A stretch of 21,013 nt of DNA from Thalassiosira profunda (taxonomy: Eukaryota; Bacillariophyta; Thalassiosirophyceae; Thalassiosirales; Thalassiosiraceae): the NCBI GenBank assembly GCA_036939355.1, contig JALLAP010001362.1, forward strand, positions 1 to 21,013, read 5' to 3'. A program made the translations under genes and the position numbers. The notes under the pieces were generated by a model. That model was given only the letters and a program-made list of their open reading frames with translations. It did no database searches and was not told where the DNA came from. Every line of letters begins with the position of its first letter. The first letter of the stretch is position 1. Below are positions 9,501-16,035 of this stretch, in pieces.

Positions 9501-9595
9501 AACCGGCGCGGGAGCGCGTGTCCGATCATCTTGCTCAGCGCGTGTGTTGATGTCCACCAGCCTCCACCAGCATATCGGCGTCGTGCGGCGCCCAA
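6587..9595 (-). CDS. Pentatricopeptide-repeat (PPR) protein, organelle RNA-binding, 1002 aa
   Basis: Single long exon. The N-terminal 145 residues are Arg/Ser-rich and disordered, and begin like an organelle presequence. A start at Met23 (base 9529, MIGHALPRRLLLQLSRC) looks more like a mitochondrial targeting peptide than Met1. From about residue 225 to 930 there are about 13 PPR units, seen as repeats of YNTVLSAWS, YNSVLHAWSRS, FNIVLNAWSKSG, SLVITAYAHADDAPKAEVLLREM and similar. PPR arrays bind single-stranded organelle RNA base by base and serve in processing, stability or translation. No DYW, E or SMR domain follows, so a P-class type is likely. The acidic C-tail ends EEWSGCDPS. It converges on the MATE gene with overlapping stop codons. 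RNA target and organelle are not determinable here. Confidence 0.9.
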   Translation of the reverse strand: MGAARRRYAGGGWWTSTHALSKMIGHALPRRLLLQLSRCNRRRPRSSASVPSYTAAIATEPRSMSLLGAGHSPSIRHRYSASSSFRNDPVQNQSANRGGAAENSDRGNERRRRGSKQEGQYNEGRHKSQRYNQRPRHHSVRLVTEPAARSTTHQILEAFNSSDGSWKNAQSLMAAEQALEFWAHRNNRQKRNRSVLEGDAEMALKLFSALHHFHTQDGELLNNAMYSHVVDALAKSPNVEHVRRADGLLRQFMGLYLGRQTDAAERLDTAELLRGFETEALPTAPGAIQWNDDRHHLPNQIRITGVMRGYARQFHPKGAEDLLNLMVSLSASGGNDEIFRPNEFGFGTVIDAYSRMDDGSNAERILQLMKRNGGANIVAYNSTISAWARTAKHASSPESSREAAETAERLLRQMWSEHEAMAERSALLPDVVTYSSVISAYASCRDQPYGVDRARELLTELEGLAAREANESRSHTTTSRKGVGRHPHGFQPNEKVYNTITQAYANVGDAAGAEAILQTMISLHSSSTKGGGGGTHQHVRPDTRTFNIVLNAWSKSGGSDAGARAREILARLEDLGTSGDYATRPDIVSYNTVLSAWSNCAKIDPSPVSERKDGKRSSAIVGTSAAHEALELLDRIERQYIARSKGGSFDRREPFLVKPDAISYNTTIAAFANAAQHDQDGTRSAEQAESILSRMLDRLGITPDDYSFNGVLLAWARSSGGLPAAKRAESILRSMKAPTLISWSLVITAYAHADDAPKAEVLLREMERDAKGKRRSSPEVVLYNSVLHAWSRSSEVDASRKAEGLLARMEESSELPAPTANSYRMVLNALEHSGDHDKAKRGKTVLDRLLASVQAQMVVATPLDIQNAYNSVLTACAYTPGSAEERHRNDAVQVIMETFRDMNGAGAGGPNQESYALFMQGCSHLFHVQEERDVLLKAAFRECCQRGLLNNIIWDKLCTALGPEATNTFVGEMLPSNDGGGSNDSQWQFDELPEEWSGCDPS

Positions 9596-9947
9596 CTAGA
9601 GAGCCGCTCCGTTACAGAACTCTTGCTGCCGGTCGATTACGGCTGGCCGAGCCGCGAGGGATGGCAGAGCCCCCTCCTCCGACCTTCCTCTCTCGCCTCC
9701 GTCGCTGCCCGTCCCTGTTTTCCTTTTCACTGCAATTCACTGGTTGTGATGTTTTGGGTAGGTACCTACGTCAAAAGTACGTAAGTACCATCAAACAGAG
9801 CAGTGACACGAGAGCAAAAATCGTACCCGCCCGGTGCATCCTCGCGGCGCGGCCGCCCTCTCGACCCATCTTGCCCTCGTCCTCCTCAGCGGTGGGCATA
9901 CATCTGCTGTATGCTTGGAGCGCGGCTGGGGTGCATAAATTCGCGAT
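9596..9947. other. Divergent intergenic region (352 bases)
   Basis: Between the starts of the PPR gene (minus) and the zinc-ribbon gene (plus); it probably holds both promoters. The only clear structure is the GTAGGTACCT / ACGTAAGTACCA element at 9758-9790. ORFs crossing it on either strand look non-coding. Confidence 0.5.
9758..9790. promoter_or_regulatory. Recurring GTAGGTACC element, copy in the PPR / zinc-ribbon divergent promoter
   Basis: GTAGGTACCT at 9758-9767 and ACGTAAGTACCA at 9779-9790 match the blocks at 4521-4544 exactly, with an 11-base rather than a 2-base spacer. It lies roughly midway between two divergent start codons, about 160-190 bases from each. Confidence 0.45.
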
Positions 9948-11388
9948 ATGGATGCGCTAGGCGGCGACCCTGCCGCTGCAAATCTCGGCCCCATCAAGAT
10001 CAAAGTGGAAGAGGATGCGGTGGGGGTCAACGCGCCCGCACCGGCAGTTCCCGATGCGGCGCCTTCCAACGATAATATCAGAGGCATCCTTACGAATCCT
10101 CTGCATGGTGGGCAGCCCGGCGAGCGGGTCTGCGCCACGTGCCATAATGTGAAGGCAAGGCTCGATTTTTCTGGGACGCAGTGGAACAAGGGCGACCTCG
10201 CAAAGTGCAAAGACTGCGTCAAAACCAAAATACGATTGCAATTCAGTGTCGGGCCGCAGGTGTCCCTTCAGAATCCAAATGCGGGTGGACATCCCGAGAA
10301 GCGTGTCTGCGTCATATGCTCGAAGACGAAAACCAGCTTTTCTAGCAAACAGTGGAACAAGGGCGACCGGGCAATGTGTAAACAATGTGTCAAAGGCAAT
10401 GCAAATGTGACAGGTGTGTGTTCCAAATGCAAGAAATCCAAGGCCCACACTGCCTTCCATTTGTATCAGTGGGTGCTGGGCACCGCCAAAATGTGCACGA
10501 AATGCATCAACAAAGAGGAGAGCAAGAAGAACCAACAAAAATGCTTTTTGTGCAAGGCATCGAAACAATCGAATGGCTTCTACGATGATCAGTGGGAGGC
10601 TAACCAGCCGGAGTGCAAAACATGCGCGCACAAGCGGGAGGGTCTAGAGGCCAAGCGACAGGCGAATGAATCACAAGAGGCCGGACCTGAGGATATGCGT
10701 GAATGTGCCAGGTGCAAATCCCTTGAGGGAAAAGGCAACTTCTCTCAACAGCAGTGGAGGAAAGGGCAAGGAGCTTCAAAGTGCTATGCATGTGCCAAGG
10801 CGGCTGTGGTAGAAAAAGAGGCGAAGGATAAGGCGGGCCGCAAGAAACATTTGGCCAAGAAGGAGACAGAGGCGAAGAGGATGGAGACTCTGAAGTACCG
10901 TTTGTGCTGCATATGCAACATTGTGAAGGAAAAGAGAAGAATATGACGACCGAAATCAGCAAATGGGTATGAAGAGCAAATGCAAGCAGTGCATCAATGC
11001 TGCGAAGAAAGCCGCTTCAACCAAACGGCCCACTGATCAAAGAGTGGGCGATGACTTGCAATCCAAAGCGCCCAAACAGCCAAAAGTGAAAGCAGACGGT
11101 ACACCCACCAAATCTGAGTTGCAGCAGCTAAACGGAGTCTCTTCCGCCCAACCGCACGGGGTGAAGAGGAAAACCCGGACGGAGGAGACCGAGCTAGACG
11201 ATGGCACAAAGATCACAGAGACTGAGACGGTCGAAACGCACCCCGACGGCACCACTGTCAAGAGATTGAAACGGACGCTGGAGAAGACGACCAATCTACC
11301 CGATGGCTCAAAGTCCGTTGAGAGAACCGAGACAAACTCGACAGTGAAGACTAGCATGACTGTCATCAGGTCTCCTCGTGGCGGATGA
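9948..11388 (+). CDS. Protein with six Stc1-like CxxC/CxxC zinc ribbons, one frameshift
   Basis: The frame from ATG 9948 runs to a TGA at 10944-10946. A second frame in direct continuation runs to TGA at 11386-11388, and a small indel near 10936 joins them (about 480 aa). Six ribbons with CxxC-x(19-22)-CxxC spacing are visible: C62-C65/C87-C90, C121-C124/C144-C147, C158-C161/C183-C186, C199-C202/C223-C226, C253-C256/C279-C282, and C320-C323 with CKQC after the shift. Most share F-x(3-4)-QW between the Cys pairs, as in QWNKGDLAKCKDC. This resembles the Stc1 domain, a zinc ribbon first known from the fission-yeast adaptor linking RNAi and histone methylation. A Lys-rich linker and DG(T/S)-containing repeats (DDGTK, PDGTT, PDGSK) follow. 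The function is not known; nucleic-acid or chromatin contact is an inference. Confidence 0.75.
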
Positions 11389-11540
11389 AGCAATCTACTT
11401 CTAGAGATAACTCAGAGTAGCTGCACCACTTCGATGAGATTTGCAGCACAGCATGTATTTTCTCAGCAAGAAGCTTTGCGCAAACAAAGTGATGGTTGGG
11501 GTTCCTTTTGTTTTATCTTATGTCAGTACGACGATGACAC

Positions 11541-12006
11541 TTAGTTCCGGTCCTGGTGGTTGCTCACCACGACGCCGTTCATGTTGCCGTACCCCATCGA
11601 CTCCAACAAGTCCCGCGTCTCCCGATCGATGTTGATCGTCTCCTGCTCCAAGGCGCTCACCTCGGGGACGAAGTCCAACCGACGCTCGCGCTCCTCCTCC
11701 TGGAGCTTCAGCGAGATGTTCCGCACGGGCCCCTTGGCGATGCGCTTCATGAGGTGGGTCGTGAATCCGGCGATCTTGTTCCGCATCCGCTTGGAGGGGG
11801 TGATGGCGATCTCGTCGATGATGCGCTTGTTGGTGTGGAAGTCGAGGGTGAGGCGGGGGTAGTACTTCTCGACGATGGTCCGGGCGGACTTCTTGACGGT
11901 CTTGGTGCGGACTCCCTGAACAAGAGAAGAAGAGGAAGGTATGTGAGACAAACACTGTTTGGAAGGCGAGACTTACGACCGGCCGGTGTGTGGCGGCGGC
12001 GACCAT
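11541..12006 (-). CDS. RPS17: 40S ribosomal protein eS17 (RPS17), two exons, 134 aa
   Basis: Exon 1 is 12006 down to 11977 (10 codons, [10 protein letters not shown]) and exon 2 is 11915 down to 11541. The 61-base intron has GTAAGT and TTGTTCAG ends. Exon 2 starts GVRTKTVKK and contains the family hallmarks [32 protein letters not shown] and [19 protein letters not shown]. The length matches the usual 130-140 aa. eS17 is a cytosolic small-subunit protein near the mRNA exit side. The start is chosen because AAAATGG is a strong context and the splice is in phase. The first ten residues are longer than the common MGRVRTK start but end at the same point. A very short first exon with an early intron is typical of ribosomal protein genes. 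It converges on the zinc-ribbon gene with a 152-base gap. Confidence 0.95.
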
Positions 12007-12214
12007 TTTGACGGGTGGCTGGACGGTGAAGCACCCTGAGTCTGTGGGAGCGCGAGCTCGACCACATCTCGCGTCACTTCGAGCCAATAATCGTCATGGA
12101 CGGCCGCTTTCACAGACCTCGGCATGTAGCAGGTCAGAATCCCGGGCGCTCGCTGCGTGAGCGGCGGCGCCCGGCGCGGATAGGTCGTACCATGGTTGAT
12201 AATTGCTGCGGTTA

Positions 12215-12264
12215 GGGGGGCGGGGACAGGGGCAGGAGGGTTGTGGGTTGTGGGGGGCGGCAGG
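12215..12264 (+). other. G-run cluster with quadruplex-forming pattern
   Basis: On the plus strand there are at least six runs of three to six G within 50 bases (such as GGGGGGCGGGGACAGGGG), fitting G3+N1-7 spacing. It sits about 210 bases upstream of RPS17, on that gene's template strand. Confidence 0.55.
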
Positions 12265-12384
12265 CAAAACCTACCGTAGAACTGTATTGAATTCCTTGGT
12301 ACGATTACTAAATTTTGCAATTGGGAGTCCTCTCCAAAGGGTAAGGCCTCCAAATTTGGTATTGATTCCTCTTTATGTGATTGA

Positions 12385-12410
12385 ACGTACCTAGCTCAGT
12401 ACGTAGTACC
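12385..12410. promoter_or_regulatory. Recurring GTAC-type element, copy between RPS17 and the MYND pseudogene
   Basis: ACGTACCTAG and AGTACGTAGTACC are variants of the blocks seen at 4521 and 9758. The match is looser than between those two. It is placed about 380 bases from RPS17 and 280 from the MYND start. Confidence 0.3.
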
Positions 12411-12688
12411 CCAACTCGGCTCGGAACTCGGAAGGCGCGCCGCCCTGCGCCCTGCGCCGCCCCGCCCGCCGCGCCCGCCAGCCGCCCCTGTACAATACAT
12501 AGCCTGTGTGCGGGCACCTCATCAAGGAGTAAGCATCAGCTCAGCCCCGAGCCTGTGGCTGCCTTCCCAAGCTCTGCCGCCATCCTGCCTGGAACATCTC
12601 TGCCGCCGCTGTCCCACTTCAGAACCGCATTGCAACTACTTCACAACGATAGTTGTGCACATCACATGTCAAGATCCCAGACACCACA

Positions 12689-13485
12689 ATGCCAACATCT
12701 CAGCCAACGTACAATCGCGTCGAGCAGGACGACGGCTCGTCCAAATCGCTCAAGATGAGCATCGGGAAAAAGAATATGCGCGCAGGCGGCCCCGGTGGCA
12801 TGGGTTAGGATGTGTATGGAACCTTTGTTATCAACGGGTGCCAGTACTGCCGGCGCCACTTGATGCTGCGCTGCCACTCTGCCAAGAGGATCACACGTCC
12901 CTAAAGGCGGATGGCGACGCGGAGCGACAGCGATTGGGCTTGCGGGGCACCGGAGATCCGCGGTTGGACGAGCGCGCCGAGCGATGGGGCAATGTCGTCC
13001 TCGAGAAGCAAATGGAGATGAGGCTTCGGACAGAGCAATTGATTGCAAAGTACGGCAAAAACCACGCCCGCACGCATCCCGAGCACTGGCAGAAACTTGG
13101 GGCCGAAATGGAGGCGGGCGAGCGCAAGCTCAACGATCGCTTCCTCGCTGAAACCGACGACCTCATGCAAAATCAGGGGGCGTCGCAATGCTGCTACTGG
13201 GCGTGCGACACCCCGAACGGCCGCGCCGACGGTACGGGAGGGACGGAAGCGAAGCTGCTGAAGTGCACGGGTTGCAAGATCGCAAAGTAATGTTGCAAGC
13301 ACCAGCGGCTCGATTGGAAGTGGGAGCACAAGGGGGAGTGCACCGTCAACGTGCCGGCGTGGTTGCGGGAGGAGTATGCGCGGGATCGGATCAACAACTT
13401 GAACGGACGTTACGACGACTACAACACGTGTAGGCTTGCAACTGACGCCAACCAACAAGAAGAACAGCAGAGTTTGCATCGATAG
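12689..13485 (+). pseudogene. MYND zinc-finger protein pseudogene (two nonsense codons, one frameshift)
   Basis: Reading from ATG 12689 gives MPTSQPTYNRVEQDDGSSKS and a Gly-rich stretch, then TAG at 12806-12808. The same frame continues coherently (DVYGTFVINGCQYCRRHLM) until one base appears missing near 12875. The shifted frame reads CQEDHTSLKADGDAERQRLG through a helical Glu/Arg-rich region to the MYND finger, KLLKCTGCKIAK. There TAA (13288-13290) replaces the Tyr usual in the YC step. After it come the remaining finger elements, HQRLDWKWEHKGEC, then VNVPAWLREEYARDR and a stop at 13485. With the missing base allowed for, the length is 265 codons. MYND fingers bind short proline-containing peptides. 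Three lesions across otherwise clean homologous sequence make recent decay more likely than error, but read errors cannot be excluded. Confidence 0.75.
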
Positions 13486-13515
13486 TATGCAACAAAGAAT
13501 CCTAGAACTCAATTA
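13428..13515. repeat. Downstream flank of the first six-cysteine gene, homologous to 15009-15111
   Basis: Both segments begin GTGTAG(G/C)CTTGCAA, continue TGACGCC(A/G)ACCAAC, share CAGAGTTTG and end with AACAAAGAATCCTAGA, with small indels. Each lies just past the 3' end of a six-cysteine gene on minus, so the flank was copied with the gene. The last codons of the MYND pseudogene lie inside this segment. Confidence 0.85.
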
Positions 13516-13563
13516 ACACTACCGACGGCACAGGCATCAACGTAGCACACCCCTTATGGGGAC

Positions 13564-14322
13564 TTACATGACGGCATGGAGGGCGGCCGCCGCGAACGCC
13601 GCGCCGAAGGCCACGCGGTGCGAGTATGCTCCACTGTCATCTCCTTGGTCATCTCCTTGGTCATCCTCGAGGACCTGGCCTTGGACCTGGTCCTCCACAT
13701 CGTCGGCCTTGCCCTCCACATCGTCGGCCTTGTCCTCGGCGTTGCCCTCCACATCGTCGGCCTTGTCCTCGGCGTCGTCGGCCGCGTCTTCGGCCGCGTC
13801 CTCGGTGTCGTCGACGGCCTCGGGCTCGGCTTGGACGCCGGGGACCGTTTCCTCGATCTGTTCCTCCGCCGCTTCGGCCTGATCCTCGATGCTCTCGGCC
13901 TGTTCCTCAGCCTGGTCCTCGACATCGGTCTCGCCTATGGGCGAGACGTTGGCGACGTTCTCGCCGCCGTTGGAGACGACATTGGCGACGGCCTCGCCAC
14001 CGGCGTTGACGACGTTGGCGACATTCTCGCCGGCGTTGACGACGTTTGGTTCAACCTCGCCCTCGGTCGGAGGAGCTTCCTCTGTGGTGGTGGCGGTGGT
14101 GGCATCTTGCTCCGAGCAGAAGTCGAGATCGTCGGCGCCATTCGTAGCGCTATTACCAGCACAGCACTGCGCGTACATCTCGCCTTCGATCGCGCTATCG
14201 ACGCCGGTGGGATTGGATCCGGTGGGGCAAACGACAGTCGTCGAGTCGCCGGGCGCCAGGCAGCAGTTGTCAGCGCTCGCGAACGAGACGGAGAGGAGGG
14301 AGACGACGGCGAAGAGCTTCAT
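13564..14322 (-). CDS. Secreted acidic six-cysteine protein with GPI-anchor-like tail, 252 aa
   Basis: Intact frame. Residues 1-17 (MKLFAVVSLLSVSFASA) are a clear signal peptide. A small Cys domain follows: C20-C21, C32, C53-C54, C69, that is CC-x10-C-x20-CC-x14-C. Residues about 75-130 carry VANVVNAGG-type repeats. Residues about 130-230 are very acidic and Ala-rich, with repeats such as AEDKADDVEG and no cysteine. The end, DSGAYSHRVAFGAAFAAAALHAVM, has a small-residue site followed by a hydrophobic tail, like a GPI-attachment signal. An extracellular or wall-associated role is inferred. The acidic repeat could bind cations or polyamines; this is only a suggestion. The gene at 15177-16035 is a paralogue with the same signal peptide, tail and promoter. 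The family is not recognised. The opposite strand is also open (a codon-bias effect) but lacks these features. Confidence 0.82.
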   Translation of the reverse strand: MKLFAVVSLLSVSFASADNCCLAPGDSTTVVCPTGSNPTGVDSAIEGEMYAQCCAGNSATNGADDLDFCSEQDATTATTTEEAPPTEGEVEPNVVNAGENVANVVNAGGEAVANVVSNGGENVANVSPIGETDVEDQAEEQAESIEDQAEAAEEQIEETVPGVQAEPEAVDDTEDAAEDAADDAEDKADDVEGNAEDKADDVEGKADDVEDQVQGQVLEDDQGDDQGDDSGAYSHRVAFGAAFAAAALHAVM

Positions 14323-14343
14323 GATGCTTTCGGATGAGAGAGC

Positions 14344-14414
14344 AGAGGCGTTGCAGACCGGCGTTTGGGGAAATTATGAGAGCATCGAAGGAGCGAACGC
14401 AGGGTTCGGATCCA
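14344..14414 (-). promoter_or_regulatory. Conserved upstream block of the first six-cysteine gene
   Basis: Bases 14344-14380 are identical over 37 bases to 16056-16092, and 14393-14414 are identical over 22 bases to 16101-16122. The block begins 22 bases before the start codon (21 in the other copy). It includes GTTTGGGGAAATTATGAG and GCGAACGCAGGGTTCGG, as read on plus. It is likely core promoter or 5' leader, copied with the gene and kept. Confidence 0.7.
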
Positions 14415-14453
14415 TAAGTGCAATCGCGCCCGGCTGACACGATGTGCAAGCTC

Positions 14454-14481
14454 AAGTACGATCGTACTTTTCGATCGAAAA
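14454..14481. repeat. Two overlapping perfect palindromes
   Basis: AAGTACGATCGTACTT (14454-14469) and TTTTCGATCGAAAA (14468-14481) are each perfectly self-complementary and share two bases. Both centre on CGATCG or GATC. They lie about 130-160 bases upstream of the first six-cysteine gene and are not present upstream of the second. Confidence 0.85.
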
Positions 14482-15008
14482 GGCGGCATGCAGGATGCAG
14501 GATACGCGATACATAGGGCCGAAGGGGCCTTCAGAGGGCAGTTCAGTTGTGAAGACGCTTTTTGCCTTTGTGAGACGGTCTTCATCTCAATGCGAAGGCC
14601 AGGTTTTGCAAATACATCGAGCGAGGAGGTTGTGTCTCGCCCGTCCGCCTCCTTTTTGTTCCGCAGCTCCGCCCCAACGCCGCCGATGGCCACTAACTCC
14701 TCGACAGTGTCCTTGTTTTGCTCCGCGACAATAAGGTATACTTTATACTGTAATGATTCACATGCATGAAGCTTTATGATGCACTACGGAGGATGTGAAG
14801 CACCGACGGACGAAAGGCACCCCCGCAGAGTTGTCCTAGAACGGGCCGCGAGTAGAGCAGATGTGGAGTTGCAGTAGAACGATCGAAGACACAGAATAAA
14901 TACAACCAATCAGCCTTACGCTTTGTTATAACTACTATTTAGTCCCCAAAAGACGAAAGATACCGAGGCAATACGAAGAGGGCTTACAGTGCAAACTCAA
15001 TCGCGGCG

Positions 15009-15111
15009 GTGTAGCCTTGCAAATGACGCCGACCAACGTAGGAAAAGCAGAGTTTGTATCATGGTAGGAGTAGTATGTAACAAAGAATCCTAGATATCGA
15101 TTACTTAATTG
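15009..15111. repeat. Downstream flank of the second six-cysteine gene, homologous to 13428-13515
   Basis: This is the counterpart of 13428-13515, with the same ordered blocks and a few extra bases (GGTAGGAGTAG insertion). It shows that the duplicated unit reaches at least 65 bases beyond the stop codon of each gene. Confidence 0.85.
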
Positions 15112-15291
15112 ACAGGCGTACAACGCGCAACCCTCATGAACTGATCCCACCCAATAAATGCACAACCCTTGGGAACTCACGCGACGGCGTGGAGGGCGAC
15201 CGCCGCGAAGGCAGCGCCGAAGGCCACGTGGAGCGAGGCACCGCCGTCAGCAGGATCGGGCTCGCCTTCGGCCGGAGGAGCTCCCCCGGAG

Positions 15292-15990
15292 CAAAGGTCG
15301 AAGTCGAGGTCGTCCGCGCCGGTGCCGGCGTCGCCCATGCAGCAGGCGGAGTACTCCTGGCCTTCGACCGTGCCATCGGCCTCCCCGGTGCTGGCGTATC
15401 CTTCGGGGCAGACGACATCCTGCCCGGGGTCAGAAGGAAGCTGTCGGTTAGCTCGGCTTCGGGGACGTTGGGATTGACTGGGTCGATCTCGCCGCCGTCG
15501 ACGTTGGGGTTGACTGGGTCGATCTCGCCGCCGTCGACGTTGGGGTTCTCGACGTTTGGTTCAACCTCGCCCTCGGCGGGAGGAGCTCCCCCGGAGCAAA
15601 GGTCGAAGTCGAGGTCGTCCGCGCCGGCAGTGGCGTCGCCCATGCAGCAGGCGGAGTACTCCTGGCCTTGACGGTGCCGTCGGCCTCGCCGTCGCTGGCG
15701 TATCCTTCGGGGCAGACGACGTCCTGTCCTAGGGTAGACTCAACCAGGCAGCAGCTGTCGGTTGGCTCGGCGTCGGTCTCGGGCTCGCCGGCCGTGGTGG
15801 TGACTTGGGCGTCGGCGCAAAGGTCGAAGTCGAGGTCGTCCGCGCCGGCGGTGGCGTCGCCCATGCAGCAGGCGGAGTACTCCTGGCCGTTGACCGTGCC
15901 GTCGGCCTCCCCGGTGCTGGCGTATCCTTCGGGGCAGACGACATCCTGTCCGGGGGTAGAAGGAACCAGGCAGCAGCTGTCTTGGGCGCT
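15292..15990 (-). repeat. Three near-identical cysteine modules within the second six-cysteine gene
   Basis: The same block, beginning CAAAGGTCGAAGTCGAGG as read on plus, starts at 15292, 15597 and 15818, each followed by the rest of a module. The high nucleotide identity points to recent internal duplication or conversion. Confidence 0.85.
15474..15545. repeat. 36-base tandem repeat, two copies, coding
   Basis: The unit starts TTGACTGGGTCGATCTCG and is repeated exactly at 15474-15509 and 15510-15545. It encodes a 12-residue unit NVDGGEIDPVNP in the linker of the second six-cysteine gene. A partial third copy (GACGTTGGGA) precedes it. Confidence 0.93.
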
Positions 15991-16035
15991 CGCGAACGAG
16001 GCGGCGAGGAGGGAGACGACGGCGAAGAGCTTCAT

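Larger units (their letters stand above)
12007..12688. other. Divergent intergenic region (682 bases) with G-rich and C-rich tracts
   Basis: Between the RPS17 start (minus) and the MYND pseudogene start (plus). It contains a G-run cluster (12215-12264), a TAC/GTA-rich element (12385-12410) and a C-rich GC tract (about 12430-12488). ORFs extending into it are not coding-like. Confidence 0.5.
14323..15176. other. Spacer of 854 bases between the tandem six-cysteine genes
   Basis: It holds the promoter of the first gene (conserved block 14344-14414), two overlapping palindromes (14454-14481), a possible coding remnant on minus (about 14580-14785) and, at its right end, the downstream flank of the second gene (15009-15111). 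No intact gene is seen. Confidence 0.5.
15177..16035 (-). pseudogene. Second secreted six-cysteine protein gene, three modules, broken by two frameshifts
   Basis: It starts with MKLFAVVSLLAASFASA, a signal peptide nearly identical to that of the neighbour, and ends ASLHVAFGAAFAAVALHAVA, the same GPI-like tail, with stop at 15177-15179. Module 1 has C21-C22, C34, C56-C57, C73 (CC-x11-C-x21-CC-x15-C) and shares CPEGYAS and EYSACCMGDA with modules 2 and 3. The frame is lost by one missing base near 15669 (in module 2) and by a 10-base deletion near 15439 that removes the Cys-Cys codons of module 3. Allowing for both gives 290 codons. A linker with two NVDGGEIDPVNP repeats separates modules 2 and 3. 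The preserved module frames suggest recent damage. One shift might be a read error; the 10-base loss is harder to explain that way. Confidence 0.72.

Noticed and set aside
9957..10631. Minus-strand ORF of 224 codons
   Set aside because: It is the antisense shadow of the zinc-ribbon repeats; its periodicity comes from the Cys repeats on plus.
12806..13290. Reassigned stop codons (TAG and TAA read as amino acids) to explain the MYND frame
   Set aside because: Other genes here use TAG, TAA and TGA as normal stops, and a missing base in the same gene points to decay or error.
13576..14337. Plus-strand ORF of 253 codons with Val/Leu/Gly repeats
   Set aside because: It is the exact antisense of the acidic repeats (GAC, GTC and GGC codons read open on both strands). 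The minus strand has a signal peptide, Cys module and paralogue.
15189..15671. Plus-strand ORF of 160 codons and neighbours up to 16327
   Set aside because: Antisense to the second six-cysteine gene, where the same codon bias opens the other strand.
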